64,000 bases of DNA from Dirofilaria immitis (taxonomy: Eukaryota > Nematoda > Chromadorea > Rhabditida > Onchocercidae): contig JAKNDB010000098.1 of assembly GCA_024305405.1 (NCBI GenBank), positions 372,001-436,000 on the forward strand, in the 5' to 3' direction. The position numbers were made by a program, and so were the translations under genes. The notes beneath the pieces were generated by a model. It did not search any database, was not told where the DNA came from, and worked only from the letters and a program-made list of their open reading frames with translations. Below, one piece after another: positions 50,185-64,000 of this stretch (the stretch's first letter is position 1; every line of letters begins with the position of its first letter).

Positions 50185-53100
50185 CTAAATTTTATCAGAT
50201 TTAATAGCAAAAAAATCGATATGAAATATAACAATTTTTCTTAAAGAAATAATGATCACTATCCCTAATAAAGTAACTTGAAAACCTTTATGAATTGAAT
50301 TACATGTATCGTTGGTAATAGTAAAATAAGAGAATGATAGAAGAAAAAGAGCTGAGATAATAGATTGCTGCATTGTCATAAAAATAATTGATAAAGAATA
50401 ATCGAGATTAATGAAGATGTAAACAACAGGTGAATCATTGCGACGAATTTCTATAAATAGTCTTTGACTAGTGAACAATTATAATTAACTTTTTAGTTAT
50501 ATGAAATGTTAACTGAGATATGCTCTTTTTGATATCAATTTTTCGAGAATCTCTTGTAAATATTCAAACTGCTAATCTCTTAGCTTTGTTTTAGTTGAAA
50601 AATCTCAAATTCAAACATTCAAAATCAAATAACAAAGAATATTAATTTTATAGATGATTACAATTTTTCGAAATGGTAAAAAAAGAGAAAACTGAGATTG
50701 ATAAATGATTAATTTAAAAAGATATGATAAGAATGAAATAATGGATTAATTATAATGTGAACTTAAATCAGAATTAAAATGAAGGAAAAATTTTAATTAA
50801 AATTAAGAGAATTACAAAATGCTATAAATTTTATCATCAAAATAGTAATATCAAAAATATACAAATTTTAAATTAATAAGAAATGAAAAATTTAAAATTA
50901 AAAAGAGAATTAATTATTCTTACCATTTCTTTTATAGAATGTCATAGTTTTAATTATTAATTTTTTCAAGAAATCTATCACTACTTACTACCATGCTATG
51001 TTATAGAGTATAGAATCTTCACTGTAATTTAACTATCGGATGGAGAAATGAAGTATAAGTAAACAGAAAGATGAAATTAAAAAAATCGATAAATTCATCA
51101 CCAAGTAATAAGACACTTAAACAAATGATAACAGAGGGAGGGAAAAATATACCTGTAATAAAAGTGATCGAAATACTTCGGATAGCATAATATTATTATT
51201 TTTTTTTTAATTTTTACTTAAAAACTAATAACTATTTCCAACAAAATTGTTTCTTTTCTATTTTATTATTATTCTACAACATAACATATAATAATAGCAA
51301 ATCAACAAAAAAAAAAAAAGAAGTTTTAAGCGAGAAATGATCATTGAACGAACTTAATTCTAATTGATTTCAATTATACCATTAAATTGGTGCTAGACTT
51401 TTTGCTATCAGTGATCATAAATTTTATGATTAAATTAAATGGTTAGAAGACACAAAAAATAGCATAATACTGCAATACTTAATTAACATCAATAATTAAG
51501 CTTAATATTATATTATTGATAAGAAGCGAGAAATAAAATGAGAAAACTAAAGGGTTCGTTAAATACATTTGTTCACAAAAACATTCAAAATTTTTCAGAG
51601 TCATAAATCCTTTTTTTTGCCAGAATTCTTATCAGTACTTCGCAAACTAGATTTCTTTGCTATTATCGTAAAATATTAATTTGTAATATTTGAAAAGAAA
51701 CTGTGGACACTTGGCTTACATTTTTGAAATTGGTATCACCAGAAAAGACTATTTATCGAGGCAAATAGAAGCAAAATATTGGTTTCCAATTGTCCTTCAC
51801 GCTTTTATCCGATATAAATAGAAGCAGAATATTGGTTTCTAATGGTTATCCACGTTTCCATCGATGCAAACACAACCATCCAAGTGAATGCTGAAAAGAA
51901 AAATGATGTCAAACATGTTAGTATCCATTTTTCTATGCAACCAATTCTGTTTACTGTAAGCATGTTTGGTGATAAGACTTCTGAATAGGATAGGGCAGAA
52001 GCAGATCGATGAAATTGATTCACAGTTATTTCCCAACTGTTAATACAGAATCGTGAAGTATCGAAAAAAATTAAATGTTGAAAAATTTGGAAGAAATGAA
52101 GATGCTGGTATCGATTCAATTGAATGTTAACTATTTTTCTTGCTATGAGTCTATCATCTATGAAATGTTAAAATTCAATTTTTTATTAGACATTAAGCTG
52201 AAAAGGAATATTCTCAATTAAGCCAAGCATGCATACTAAATACTTGTCATATCTTAAAGACTAAATAAAATAGAAATGGCAAATTCTTTTTCAAATTTGA
52301 ATTGAAATATGAAAATCAATATCGCTAAATATCGATTGATCACAAAAGCGACAATGAAAGATTTCTATGAAATTCGAAAAAAAAAAAAAAACTGATGAAT
52401 CGATGAAAGATCTGATGAAACGTAATAATACAAAAGAGTGAAAACTAATCCAATTCTGCCCGACGCTAAATACTACGAATGAATGATAATATGATTATTG
52501 TTAAAAACTGTCTGGAGAAATTTCAAAAATATGCAAATAAAGCTTTCTTTTCTCTAATCCATTATGAATATTTTTTAGAATGATTTCTTCATAACATAAC
52601 ATAAAAGACTAATCTTTTCCTTTTTCACTTCTCGCCGATATTTTCATATGCAAATATATATTATATATGTTAAATAAAAAATAACACAAACATAATTTAT
52701 TGAAATTATTTTACATAAAAGTAACATCTATCCATGCACCCATCTATCCATCTATCCATCTATCCATTTATCCATCCATCTATCCATCTACTACTCATCC
52801 TATCCTTCTATCGATCCTATTCATGCTATTCATCTTATCCATGTTATATCCATTTATCGTTTAAAACAAACAAATAATACTTAGTCGCTTTAGCTACCAC
52901 CAAATTTAGGATAAAAAGTTCTTGAACTGAATCTAATTCAATCGCTTTTTCTTTTCTTTATTCTCGCCTTTTGCTCTAATTTAGCAATATCAGAGTAATA
53001 CTTTGAAGCGTTCTGACGACTTCTTTATATACTGCTAATGTTATTCAATAACTAATAGAAATAGAAGGAAATTTAAATATCTATTGAATTAAAGATTTGA

Positions 53101-55976
53101 AAACTTTTCATTACAATATTTTTATTCAAAATTATATTTAATTTTACCTATGCAAAAAGTTTATTAAAACATTCGGTGCTTTTTCCATAATGAATGTTAG
53201 GAATTTTTAAAAAATGTTACAATTTTTGTGTTCCAATAAGTAATCTGAAAATGAAATTATTTTACTTACTCTTTCAGAATTTAAAGAAAGAATCAATTTT
53301 CATGTAATTGTATGTAATTGTTTTTGTGCAAGCGAGGAAGAATATTGAGAAAGATTCAAGCAATCAACCGATCGATTGATTTATTGACTCTCGATTCGAT
53401 CTCCGATTTCACTGAGTAATTTCTTTTTATCGAAATATAAGCATAAATTATGATTTATATGCTTCAATTGAACATTAAAATTAGTAAGAAAATGAAATAT
53501 CATGTATTTTAATTTGTCGTACGATATATTTCATTTATATATATAAGAACAATAAGAAAATTAACTTTTATCATTAAAAATTCTCGCAATCGATGATTTT
53601 TTAATTATCGGCTATTCTCCCTTGAGATTAAATATCTGTTATTCAAGCAAATTTCTTTTTCGTAATGAGTATTTTATGTAAGCCGTTGTAATTTCATAGA
53701 TTTTTTTCTTTTTTTATGCAATATGAAACACCGAGAAATCGACGAAAAAATGTAAAGAGAAATTTTCAAAAGAATCATAATTTTTAACTGATATCGATGT
53801 AAATCTGAATTAGCTGCTATTTGAATATGGTAAGATAAAGAATTTCTTATTTCAGTAAATTTCGATTATAAATTTATGATCTTCGCTAAATGTATATTAG
53901 TTGATTAGTTCACTATTTGTAAAATCTATGAATGCGAATGCTTTTCAGAATTCGTTATATTTCATATTTTCCTATGCACGTATGGATTGGAGTATTTTTT
54001 TAATAAAAATTTAAAATTTCAAAAAAGAATATTCTCATTCAACCGTTGGAGACTTTCATTCTATAAAAGTAAAGTGAAGAAAAAATACAATTCTGTATCC
54101 CTCTATGAATGAACAAATAATTTTCTATCTACTTTGATCCAATTGATCAACTAACATAATCATAGTGAAAGTTTCCTTGAAATGAATAGCTGACAAAATG
54201 TATCAAAGCGACAAAATTTTTCGTAAGAATTAAAGTTTCGAAAAGTTAGCGCTAATAAACAAATAGCGACAAACATATTTATTGCACAAATTAATCGATG
54301 TGCCATCTGAAACCTGAAAATTGCAGTATTTTCAATATGTTATTTTCTGCAGATTCTGCTAAGCATATTGCAATTTATCAAATTGCAAGAAAACAATTAT
54401 ATTCAAGAGAAAAATGTTAAAATATACAATCTATTATGTGTGGATTGATTCTTGAGAAAACTTATTTCATTCGCTTCTCACATGCACTTATCGTCATAAT
54501 TTGAAAGATGAGAGAAGCGGATGAAAGAAATGAAGAATCCAAATTTAAACAATGATCTTTGATTTAGTAGAAAAAAGAAAATTACTAGCAAATGATTTAT
54601 TTCTTTCTCGTTTTCTATATTTTATTCATTAATTTTATGTCAAATGCATCAAATAGAGCTTTTAAGTCATAGGAAATGATTATAATTCTGTAAATTATTT
54701 ACAGAAAGAAAAATATATATATTTTCCCTTTTTGTATCAAATTCAAATGTTCAATTTTCAGCAAATGAAGCAATTACAATTTGCCAAATTGAAAAAAAAA
54801 AGTTTGCTTTTCTAAATAAAAAAGAATGTGTATAGAGGGAAGAATTAGAATGACATACAATTGATATCTTGCAATGATCTGAAAGAGCAAAATGATTATG
54901 ACGATAATGCTATGATCAATACTTGCCACGATCAATCAATCCTAAAAGCATATTAATCGGATAATTTCAATAATTGAAACTTTACAAGAACGAATAAACT
55001 AAAGTATTGCTCGTTTTTTCTTTTTGAATTTCTATTATAGCAATTCTGAATTCCCTATCATCCACAATGAAGATATCATTCGAGAAGAGAATATTCACAA
55101 GAAATTTTGCAATTAGCACTATTTTCCGACCGCAAACTTTTTTATCGATTTCTTAAACCGAATAACATCAAAACCATCACTGGTCCGACAAATTCTATTT
55201 ATCATTGTAGGATCAATTGGCTTATTTATCATTCCACTTATCCATTTGCAATTTCAGGAAGGATTCCATGCAAATCAATTTTTAATAGTCTTAAGATGAA
55301 GCACGGAAAATAATATTTTCTTGTTTACAAAAATAATGAAGAAAATCTTCAAAACAGCTCGTTTCAAAAATCAATGCTCTTACTTCCTTTTACATTTCTA
55401 TTTTATGCTAATCCCTTTCCTATGATTAAGAAGTAGAAGAGATTAGAAGAACTTCGCCTATTTCTATCCTTCACCTATTTGATTGTTTCATCCAAGAGAT
55501 GATCGAGTTATAGGATATGCTAGAATCTTCCACAGCTAATGTGCAAAAATTATCGAAATTTTCCATTTAAAATATTTGAAGAAATTGAGAAATAAAATAT
55601 TAAAATTTATTAAATCTTATTAAACGGATTAAAAGCAGAACTAATTTTTATTTCCCTCATACATTATAACAATAGCAACAACAGGAACATTAACATTGAA
55701 TTCATTTCTTTTCTTTAAGGTACACTATTTCATAATATTCCCACAGGTCTATTCTATCTTAATTTACATCTTCTAAATTATCCACAATCAAATCCTTTTC
55801 AACTTACAGAATCGAATGAATGCTATATGAGAATCAGTAGCATGGAATCAATAATTTGCTACTACTATGAATTGAGGTACTAGAAAAATTTGAAACTTTC
55901 CTTTCAAACTTCCAATTTTCTTCTCTTTTTAACCAATTTCTCCTTGATAAACACTTATAAGAGTTTGAATAAGATA
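50185..55976. other. Gene-poor stretch upstream of ACOT9-like gene
   Basis: A minus-strand frame at 50478-50185 contains a signal-like start (MTMQQSIISALFLLSFSYFT) just before ACOT9 but has no further support. At 51.76-52.12 kb several frames are open on both strands, and a diverged 40-bp duplication occurs (51763-51802 and 51816-51855). At 52,726-52,858 there is a TCTATCCA-type microsatellite. A plus-strand frame at 55,107-55,313 is not convincing. Confidence 0.4.
52726..52858. repeat. Degenerate (TCTATCCA)n microsatellite
   Basis: ATCTATCCATCTATCCATCT-type repeats, purest at 52,741-52,790 and decaying to the right. Confidence 0.85.
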
Positions 55977-57381
55977 TTAAGATGAATTATATAACAGTGA
56001 AAATAAAATTGATGAAAACAACTGCAAGGAGCCAATGGTCGTACTAACAGCAGCGGTTGAGTCGCCGCTTTTAATGTTTATCATTGCCTTCTAAAAAACA
56101 AAAAAAAAGTTGTTAAATGTCGAAAAGCGAAATTCGAAAACTTTAACAATTTCATTTCTGCCTTCCAGCAATGCCAAGGCAAATTTAAAATTATAGGCAA
56201 CATGAAGCTGATAACTTATGAACTATGATGTGTTACATATTGAAATCTGCTAACAGAAATTTGCAGTTTTTTTGGATACAAATGTGATAAAACTTCGCTG
56301 CTAATATTTTCCAGTACTTCTCAACGAAACTTTTTAAATTAGATTTTGATAAAACAAATATTTTAAAAGATATAGAATTCGTCGAGACTTATTTGTGTAG
56401 TATAACAAAATGTATTCAAATAATTTTCCGCACCTCAAACGTTTAACTATTTTTTGCATATGACAATGTTCACTTGAATGATTGAGTAACTTGACGGGAA
56501 TGTGAGATGGATATGCAGTGCTGCTAAAAATATTGAAAACCCATAAAATTACTGATATATTTGATGTTCATAAAATATGATAAATAGTTCAGAACAGGAG
56601 ATAACGTGACACTATCGATTCTCTTGCAAGCTTTACTTCTTCCATTTACAATGAAGCGACGAAATTCTTATCTTAAAGTTACATTAAAAAAATCGAAATA
56701 TATAAATTTGATTTGATTATTCATTAGCGGATATTCCGAAAAAAATTAATTATGCATTTTATATTTCAAATTTAAATATTTTTGAGAAAAAGCGAAATTA
56801 GATTGAAAAAGTAATGAAAGGAAAAAAAATTATAATATACCGATGGCAATATATTCATCTTCTGATCTCGACAATTACCCAATAAGTAAAAGTTTGGCAG
56901 TCAGAGGATTTCTAAACCATTCATCCCATCCATTCTTGATCGAATCATCAATCTACAGTACAGTGAAATGTAGCGAAATTAATGGGTGTAAATAGTATCT
57001 GTATCGAAATCTGAAAAATTTATGTCCTAGCCTTTTCTTTTCTGCTTGATTGATCATAAATAAAGGAATTAAAAATTATAAGTTTAACAAGCAGCATTTA
57101 TCGTTATTATCACTAAATCAGTGTTTTATCAAACAATGCATTCATAGTTTAACTTTACAAAGCATAATTCTAATTAAATTAATTACATCAATTACTTTCA
57201 TCGGGCAATATTTCAGAATAAATGAATGAGCAGAGATTTATCATTAGCGAATTATCTATTCAAGCATCCTTTAATCTTATCAAGCAAGCTTAGATTATAA
57301 AAGATATATTTAGGTAAGCTATCCGCCTAATCTTCTTAAATATAGCTTACCCACCCACGGTATTAACCATTGTGACTTACC
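55977..57381 (-). CDS. Possible HIG1-like small membrane protein, 5' end unresolved
   Basis: Exons 56952-56879, 56523-56448 and 56090-55977 (stop TAA) join in phase. An upstream exon ending at 57381 (DKLEYLVTQ before a perfect CAG|GTAAGT donor) also fits in phase. Key segments: SIKNGWDEWFRNPLTAKLLL, then PSHIPVKLLNHSSEHCHMQK, then KAMINIKSGDSTAAVSTTIG and a hydrophobic end LQLFSSILFSLLYNSS. The WxRNP start of a helix, a polar loop and a second hydrophobic stretch resemble the other HIG1-like genes in this window, but similarity is weak. The first exon has an in-frame TAA upstream (57412) and no ATG, so the start is missing or the gene is damaged. Confidence 0.45.
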
Positions 57382-58435
57382 TGTGTTACCAGATATTCTA
57401 ATTTATCTGTATTATTGGTTTATTTATTCTCCTCTGCAATCATGCTACTGCAATAGAATTCTTCCCTTTCATTTGCGCGACGTGCACATGATTAACACGA
57501 TATTAGTCGCGATCACGTGGTCGAGATTGTAATTAAAAGGTTAGTAGGATTCTCACATGCTGTGTAAAGTTCTCTTTCATTGGTGATCATTCATTGAAAT
57601 ATAGTGCCAAGCGAAACTTAGGCTATTAATAATGCATTGAAAAGAATGAAGTTTGTTGGCCTTTTGTTAAATTATTGGAGAATGATCAGAAAAATGAAAA
57701 GAAATTTGGAAAGTGATAGAGCTTTGAAATTGAAACTGACAAGAAATCTTCACAACTAGCCAAACTTTGGGCCCTTCACCTTATCCTTTCTCATATTGCA
57801 TTTTTTTGCTCGTTTATGATAATGCGGCCTATTCTCTGTTTTCCGTCGCATAGTGCAAAGATCAAGACTATCTCCGTATTTTAATTACCCGTTGCTACTG
57901 TTGAACTGTGACGTCATTTCATCTTAAAACATTATTCATTTTGAGTCTGCTTGCTATACATTATGCTAGTAAAGTTTCCTCTGGTCTAATGAATCAGCCA
58001 GATTGCCAGATTTTTGCATCTTTATAATTCTAGCACATTTTCGGATTATTCGGCATACAACAATGTCATTAATGAAAAGATGGCAATTGTGTAATTGATA
58101 TATATCATTTAAATAATACTACTATTATTAATAAACAAAATAATAATTATATTGAAATGATAAAATCAAAAAAGAACAAAAAATGGACAATCGAAATGAA
58201 GCTGAATACTTTATACATGACCTTTAGCCTTTAAGCAATATTTTCATGCTATATTACATGGAAAGAGTTAATTATGGAAATTATAAAAATTTAAATTTGA
58301 ATCTTATAAGCATTATTTACTTCATAATTAGGATGCGAGTGTCTGTCCAATCTATTTGTTTAGATAGAAATGAATTAAATTCAAAAGCTATAAAGCTTCA
58401 TCTTTCAAGTAATTTTCCACCATAACTAACATTAC

Positions 58436-58459
58436 ATATATATATATATATATATATAT
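58436..58459. repeat. (TA)n microsatellite
   Basis: About twelve TA units, followed at once by a segment with repeated ATGCATGC words. Confidence 0.9.
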
Positions 58460-58957
58460 TGACATGCAAGCATTCATGCATGCTTTGCTTCATGCATGCA
58501 TTGAGATAAATACACGCATATGCAAATATAATTAATTACTTCCAATGGTGGATAGTGGATAGAAAAGTGAATTAAATTATATTGAAAATTTGATGAAATT
58601 AAGAAGAATGAATGATTCAATGAAATAAAAATGACATTTATTATATTATTATGAAATCAATTATGTCATAAATTTAATTAATTAAGATAAAATGGTTCGA
58701 TGAATATTTAAAAAGTTAATTTAAACATAGACATATCATTTTATTTTCTATATGATATTATTTTTAATTTATAAATGAATGATTTTCTAATTGTTTGAAT
58801 TTTTATTCCAATTCAAATCTTTTAGATATTATTTAATTTTAGCTTTAAGATTATATTTAAATTTATATTCTATTAGTTTAATTTTAAAACATTCTAATCA
58901 TCAGATTAGCTAATATTCTTTCGTTCTTTTTCTTTTTCCATCATATTTAATGATAAA

Positions 58958-59003
58958 ATGATAAATTTTGATATATATATATATATATATTAAAATTTAT
59001 CAT
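58958..59003. repeat. 46-bp near-perfect palindrome
   Basis: ATGATAAATTTT (58958-58969) and AAAATTTATCAT (58992-59003) are exact reverse complements. The 22-nt centre is (AT)n and itself self-complementary, so almost the whole stretch can fold into one hairpin or cruciform. Confidence 0.9.
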
Positions 59004-61749
59004 GTAGTGCAGATAGTATGCCAAATACAAGTCCTCTTACCTTCACAGATTGAAAAGCTAAACAAATAGTTTCAGTATCATGAGAAGGGAGTTAAAACAA
59101 TTTGTCAAGTAGTTGTTTTTTTTTCGTTTTTATCAGGTAGCTTTTCTCTACCATTGTCTGCTCATTCCTTGTGTAGTGGAAATGGAAAAAATGATAGAAG
59201 ATATGAAACAAAGATAAAAATGTTATTCAAAGAATTCTTTGAATTAACAAATTTCAATTAATGATAAGATAAGAAAGAGGATGTATCTATCACTATTATC
59301 AATGTATTATAAAAGATATTGATTGAAATGGTTAAATTTAATATTATTAGACAGTTCATTCAATTTAATGATGAAGACATTGTACCAATAGCCTATCAAA
59401 GAATAATGTACAAGTGGCTTAAAGTCATTTACATCTTGTTAATTTCACCATGACGATTAATCGAGAATAAGCTATGCTGCTGTTGAGATAAAAGCAAGCT
59501 ATTAGAACTTATTCATAGCTTTTTTCTCATTTTTATTTTTATATTTTACTACAATTTAATTTATCTTTTTAAATTCAATCAACGATTCTTAATATCAGAA
59601 ATTTTCTGTTAGAAATATTTTACATAATTCATTAAATAATATATCGATTTTGATCTTTTCAACATTAAATGATATTTAGTATGATCTGATAAACATGATA
59701 GTCTTATTCATTTGACAAAAGTCTAATTCATTTAAGCCTAAATGAGTTTTGTTATAGATTCATAACATTTATCATATCACTTACTTCTCTATCGCTCTTA
59801 TCGCATTGTAAGATATCTAAGTGATGATGCATCAATCAATGAATAATTTATATTTTGCATTTATACGACTGATATTGGCAAACTATAAATCGAAAAATAA
59901 ATAATTTAAATTTTCTTTAATCGCCAAATAAGCTAATTGATAACAATAAATGATGTACAATGAAGTATTGAAAAATCGATGAAGATTTTTTTAATTAATA
60001 ATTTATTGAGACGAAACTTTGCACTTATCAACGTCTTACTTAAAAGTTAATTAAGTCTTTTAGTGATAATTAGGAAAATAAATAATATTTAATGATATGG
60101 AAATAAACAAACTTTCAAAAGTGAACTAACTTTTCTTTATTTTCCAATTTCAACTTCAAATATTTATTCATTTGGAATATTTTTAACTGATATGATAAGA
60201 AAATGTGATAGTCATAAATGAATGAAATATGTATTGTTTATTATTCATATCAAATTTCTCAATTTTTTCTTATTTCTAATCTTATAATTATTAAAATTTT
60301 TGAAAATTATATATAAATATTTTCTTTTTCAGATTGATTAAGAAAAATTGAAAGATAAAATTTTTTTAGAAACTAAAATGAATTGAAATTAATTTTTGCG
60401 GCCCAACGATGATATTAATTTAATTCATTTATTAATAGAGAGTTAATTTTACTAAAAAAATATATATATGAATTTATTCATTTTAATATATTATATATTT
60501 ATAAATGAAAACTCTTCTTTCTTTTTTTTCTCGAGAAGAAATTTTCATTTTAAAAAAATATGAAATATGCAAATTTTTGATAGCAAAAAAATCATAATGA
60601 AATTTCTATTGATTGTGTTAAAATTTAATAGTAACAAATTTTACAGCCAATAAAAGATGATAAATATGATTCATAACATAATATGCATAAGCATATGTTT
60701 TTCATAACATGTGTTTTCATATATTTATTTGTTTTTTGGTTAGCATAATCATTGATCCAAAAAGTCTGAAAACCAGTAAGTCAAAGGTTAGTTTTCTTTC
60801 TTATTTAGAAATGATTTGAAATGAGAAATAAAGTAATATGTAAATATCTAACTTAATGTAATTTATTCATAATAAGGCTTATCGATAATCTAATCAGTGA
60901 GTAAATATTGCATGAAATTAATTTGATGATCGATCAGTTGATTCATTTATGATATATGCCATCATGTCATTATCACTTCAAAGCATAATATGTCAAATCT
61001 TTTAATTGAATATTTTTTGCTCTTACAAAAATTTGCATATAATATATTCTATAAATACTTCGATCATTGCTAATTATAGAATATTTCCGTAAAGAAAGGA
61101 AAAAATATTTGCAAATTTTTTTCTAATACTTTTAATCATTCAGATTATTATCAATACGCTTTTGAATTATACTCCTTGGATGATGATATCCTAAGCTGAT
61201 ATGTTTGACTGATAAGAAAATAGAGCTTTTAATAAAGTAAAACATCGCAGAAATTATTGGAGTCTTTTTAGTTCTGCTCTTCATTTTTGTGTCAGCAATT
61301 ATTATGATCGTTTGAAATATGAAATGAACAAAACTTTTATCATTATTGTCATTTGTTATCACTTTAGTTTGTTCTTAGCATAACAATTATATATGACAAT
61401 ACTACTATATCCAACGTAATTTTTATTAACAATCAAATAGTAACTAATCAAATAGATTAACTGATAACAGTTAATCTGATAACTTATATCATTACAAATA
61501 GACTATTGAATGTTAGAGAAATTAATTAGCATTAACATTATTCCATGATATCATTAATTTCTTAATGATAATTTTATCATTTAAAAATTATGAAATAACT
61601 AAATGATATGAAAGAGCAGCAAAATCAATGTATCAATTATAAAAATTACGTAAAGCATTATGCGAGAAATTGTACTTTCCAATAAAATACCTCCTTTAGC
61701 TAATGGCTTAGAGCTTTGGCTTAACTTAATAGCAACCATAACAACAACT

Positions 61750-61800
61750 TTTTCTCTCTCTCTCTCCTCTCTCTCCTCGCTCTCTCTCTCTCTCTTTCTT
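61750..61800. repeat. (TC)n microsatellite
   Basis: CT/TCC simple repeat of about 50 bp. A complementary GA-rich run follows at 61,895-61,914 and could pair with it. Confidence 0.9.
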
Positions 61801-62544
61801 AATCCTTTTCAGGCTATTCTTTATTTTATTCATCATTTAGTAAGAAATGCTTGATTTATTTTGCCTTTTCTCGTTACATCATTTTTTTCTTCTCGAGAGA
61901 GGGAGAGAGAGAGAAAAAACAATGTTTCCAATTTATTGAAATTTGCTTCCAATAATTTTACTTCTTATGGAAATTTCTAATTTTTATTGAATTCTATCAA
62001 CTAAATTGAGCTTTAGTTGATATTATTCGAGATTAGCATATATTTTATCATATCGAAATATTATATCGATTATCAATAATAATCAGATATCAAGAATATG
62101 TTATCAACTTCATCTTTTCAATAACAAAATATTAAGATAAGATATTTTCAGTTCATTTATTTTCATTATTCATTTCAATGGTTTATATGAACATTTTTAA
62201 TTAACCTGCTTTTTTTCCTCCCTTCTTTATAACTAAATAAAATTGAATAGAACTAAGAAAACGTTCATTTCTTGAGATTTTGTCTTTCAACTTATACTTC
62301 AAAATTTTATCAATATTTTGCCATCATTTTATCATTATGAGAAAAGTACATATGGAATGAGAAAAGTACACATGGAATAATAATTTTTAAATTAAAATAA
62401 TTCTATTCATCCTGATCTAAGCATTTCATCAAGCTTCCAATTAAAGTGTAGAATTTTTCTAAAGCTTAAATAATTCCTCTTTCTAATGGTATGCAATGCA
62501 ATACGATGTATTACTCTCGACAATCATTAGCAAATGCGATAATC

Positions 62545-62617
62545 GAAAAGAAAAAGGACGAAAGAGGAAGAGAGAGAGAAAGAGAGAAAGAAAGAGGAAA
62601 AAGAAAAAGAAAAAAAA
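62545..62617. repeat. Purine-rich (GA/GAAA)n tract
   Basis: About 70 bp almost entirely A and G on the plus strand. Confidence 0.85.
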
Positions 62618-64000
62618 TGCAATTTCTATGAAAAATTTTCGCCCTCACCTTTATTTTTGATACAATAAGTAAAATATTATTACAATTAATTGAATGAATC
62701 ATATCAAAATGATTATTCATTGATTGTAAAATGATGAAAAGTTTTTCGTTTTTTTTTATATTGATAATAAATGATTATTATCACTTATATTGGCCAAGAA
62801 ATATTTACCATATTCTGTTGATAAAAATAGGAAATAAATAATTTGTTTGTCTGAAATGTAATAAATATTTCAAGAACATTCATTGAATATCAAAAGAATG
62901 AATCATTTCGAAATGATCATATTTATATTTGCTTAATAAAAATATATTTCCAAAACTACAAACTAAGCAAAGAATTTCTCGTTAGCTGATGCCTTCTCGA
63001 ATTTTTGTTAACTGATTCCTTCTCGAATTTTTCTTTATTATTTTTCAAATCTATTCCTATTCTGTTAAAAGGTGAAAATGAGACAAACAATTGAATGAAT
63101 ATTAAATTATTTCAATAATAATATAACTCTTTCATCTGATATAATTATAGGCTATCCTTCATCACTATAAGCTATCGTTTTTTTTATTGTTCTTCAATGA
63201 CAATGCATAAAAAATATGTGAAAAAAGTCTTCGGAAAAATAAATATGAATTGTCAGATATGATAAATGAAGAAATGTTAAAATACAGATCGAGAATCTCG
63301 AACAAACTATGATAATTAAAATATCCAATCAATTTCATTTCATCCCATATTATGCATAATCAGAAATTCTAAATTTCGTCTATTTATTTCTTATTTTTTT
63401 GAAATAAAATTATTCGCAACAACAATTTCGCAGCAATTTATTAATTCTAAAATCCTTTTGCGACTGAATTTTTGTTTGAAATTATAATTAAAAAAATAAA
63501 AATTTATAATAATTTTTGTATGAAATTGAAAAAATAAACAAAAACAAAAAGATTAATTATCATTTGATAATATGATATTTTCATTTGTATTATGAGATAT
63601 TTATTTTAAAATAAAATTATAATTTCTATCTTCTATTTCTTCCTTTATTTTTTCTTTTTCATATAATTTATCAAACAAATTTCTTTTTCTGATTTTTTCT
63701 TTTTTTTTTATCACTGTTAATGAATATGAATAAAACGCAACCTGATATTTCAGTAGACATTATCAGTGATTAATGAAAGTATAATATGAGGGATTATTAT
63801 TCTAATGCTTATTTCTCATTATCTTCACCGAATGATATTAAAAGATAGATAATTGTATTTATCAACAAAATTGAAATATTTTATGGTACAAGTATAAACA
63901 TTTCTCTAAATATATATGTATATATATATAAGCATTTAGTCATTTTATAATAAAGAAAGAACACAAATTTTATAACAATTTCTAACAAATAATTAGTATT

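Larger units (their letters stand above)
57382..64000. other. Gene-poor AT-rich flank
   Basis: No exon supported. Contains (TA)n at 58,436-58,459 followed by ATGCATGC-rich sequence, a long AT hairpin at 58,958-59,003, pyrimidine and purine tracts at 61,750-61,800, 61,895-61,914 and 62,545-62,617, and short direct repeats at about 62,338 and 62,985. Confidence 0.5.

Noticed and set aside
1..64000. CRISPR array, bacterial operon, viral insertion or full transposon
   Set aside because: Tandem arrays lack unique spacers, genes have introns, and no transposase, reverse transcriptase or long terminal repeat was recognised.

Overview
Organism. The window is AT-rich nuclear DNA of a metazoan, most likely a nematode of the filarial/spirurid type. 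Genes are split into short exons of about 35-210 bp with introns of roughly 100-1400 bp. Almost every exon I could join is preceded by a nematode-type TTTNCAG/TTTTAG acceptor, and several start codons lie only 6-24 nt behind such an acceptor, as expected for spliced-leader trans-splicing. Nothing bacterial, mitochondrial or viral was seen. Genes were built by hand by joining reading frames across splice sites and checking phase, so exon edges are predictions.

Layout. 1-726 (+): last three exons of a multi-EGF protein. 5.9-7.0 kb (-): unrecognised membrane protein. 7-19 kb: long gene-poor stretch with repeats and possible regulatory islands. 19.8-22.3 kb (-): six exons of a UBASH3/TULA-like histidine phosphatase whose catalytic RHG motif reads RNG. 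24.2-25.7 kb (+): C-terminal exons of an unrecognised gene, then a tentative two-exon gene at 26.1-26.5 kb. 26.5-30.2 kb: nothing recognised. 30.5-57.4 kb is the gene-rich part, all on the minus strand. In transcription order it holds a possible HIG1-like gene (57.4-56.0), an ACOT9-type acyl-CoA thioesterase (50.2-44.8), three HIG1-domain-like genes (42.6-41.7, 40.3-38.6, 37.8-36.3), the RNA polymerase II subunit RPB4 (35.6-33.8) and an unrecognised gene (32.9-30.5). 57.4-64 kb: AT-rich, no gene found.

How the genes fit together. ACOT9 and the HIG1-type proteins are mitochondrial in other animals, and several here have plausible N-terminal leaders. The run of same-strand genes may be partly polycistronic. 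The two best HIG1 paralogs share exon number, phases and nearly identical exon lengths, so they arose by tandem duplication.

Quality caveat. In four exons of three otherwise clean genes the frame breaks by exactly one missing base at an A-run (T-run on the given strand). This points to homopolymer undercalling in the assembly rather than pseudogenes.
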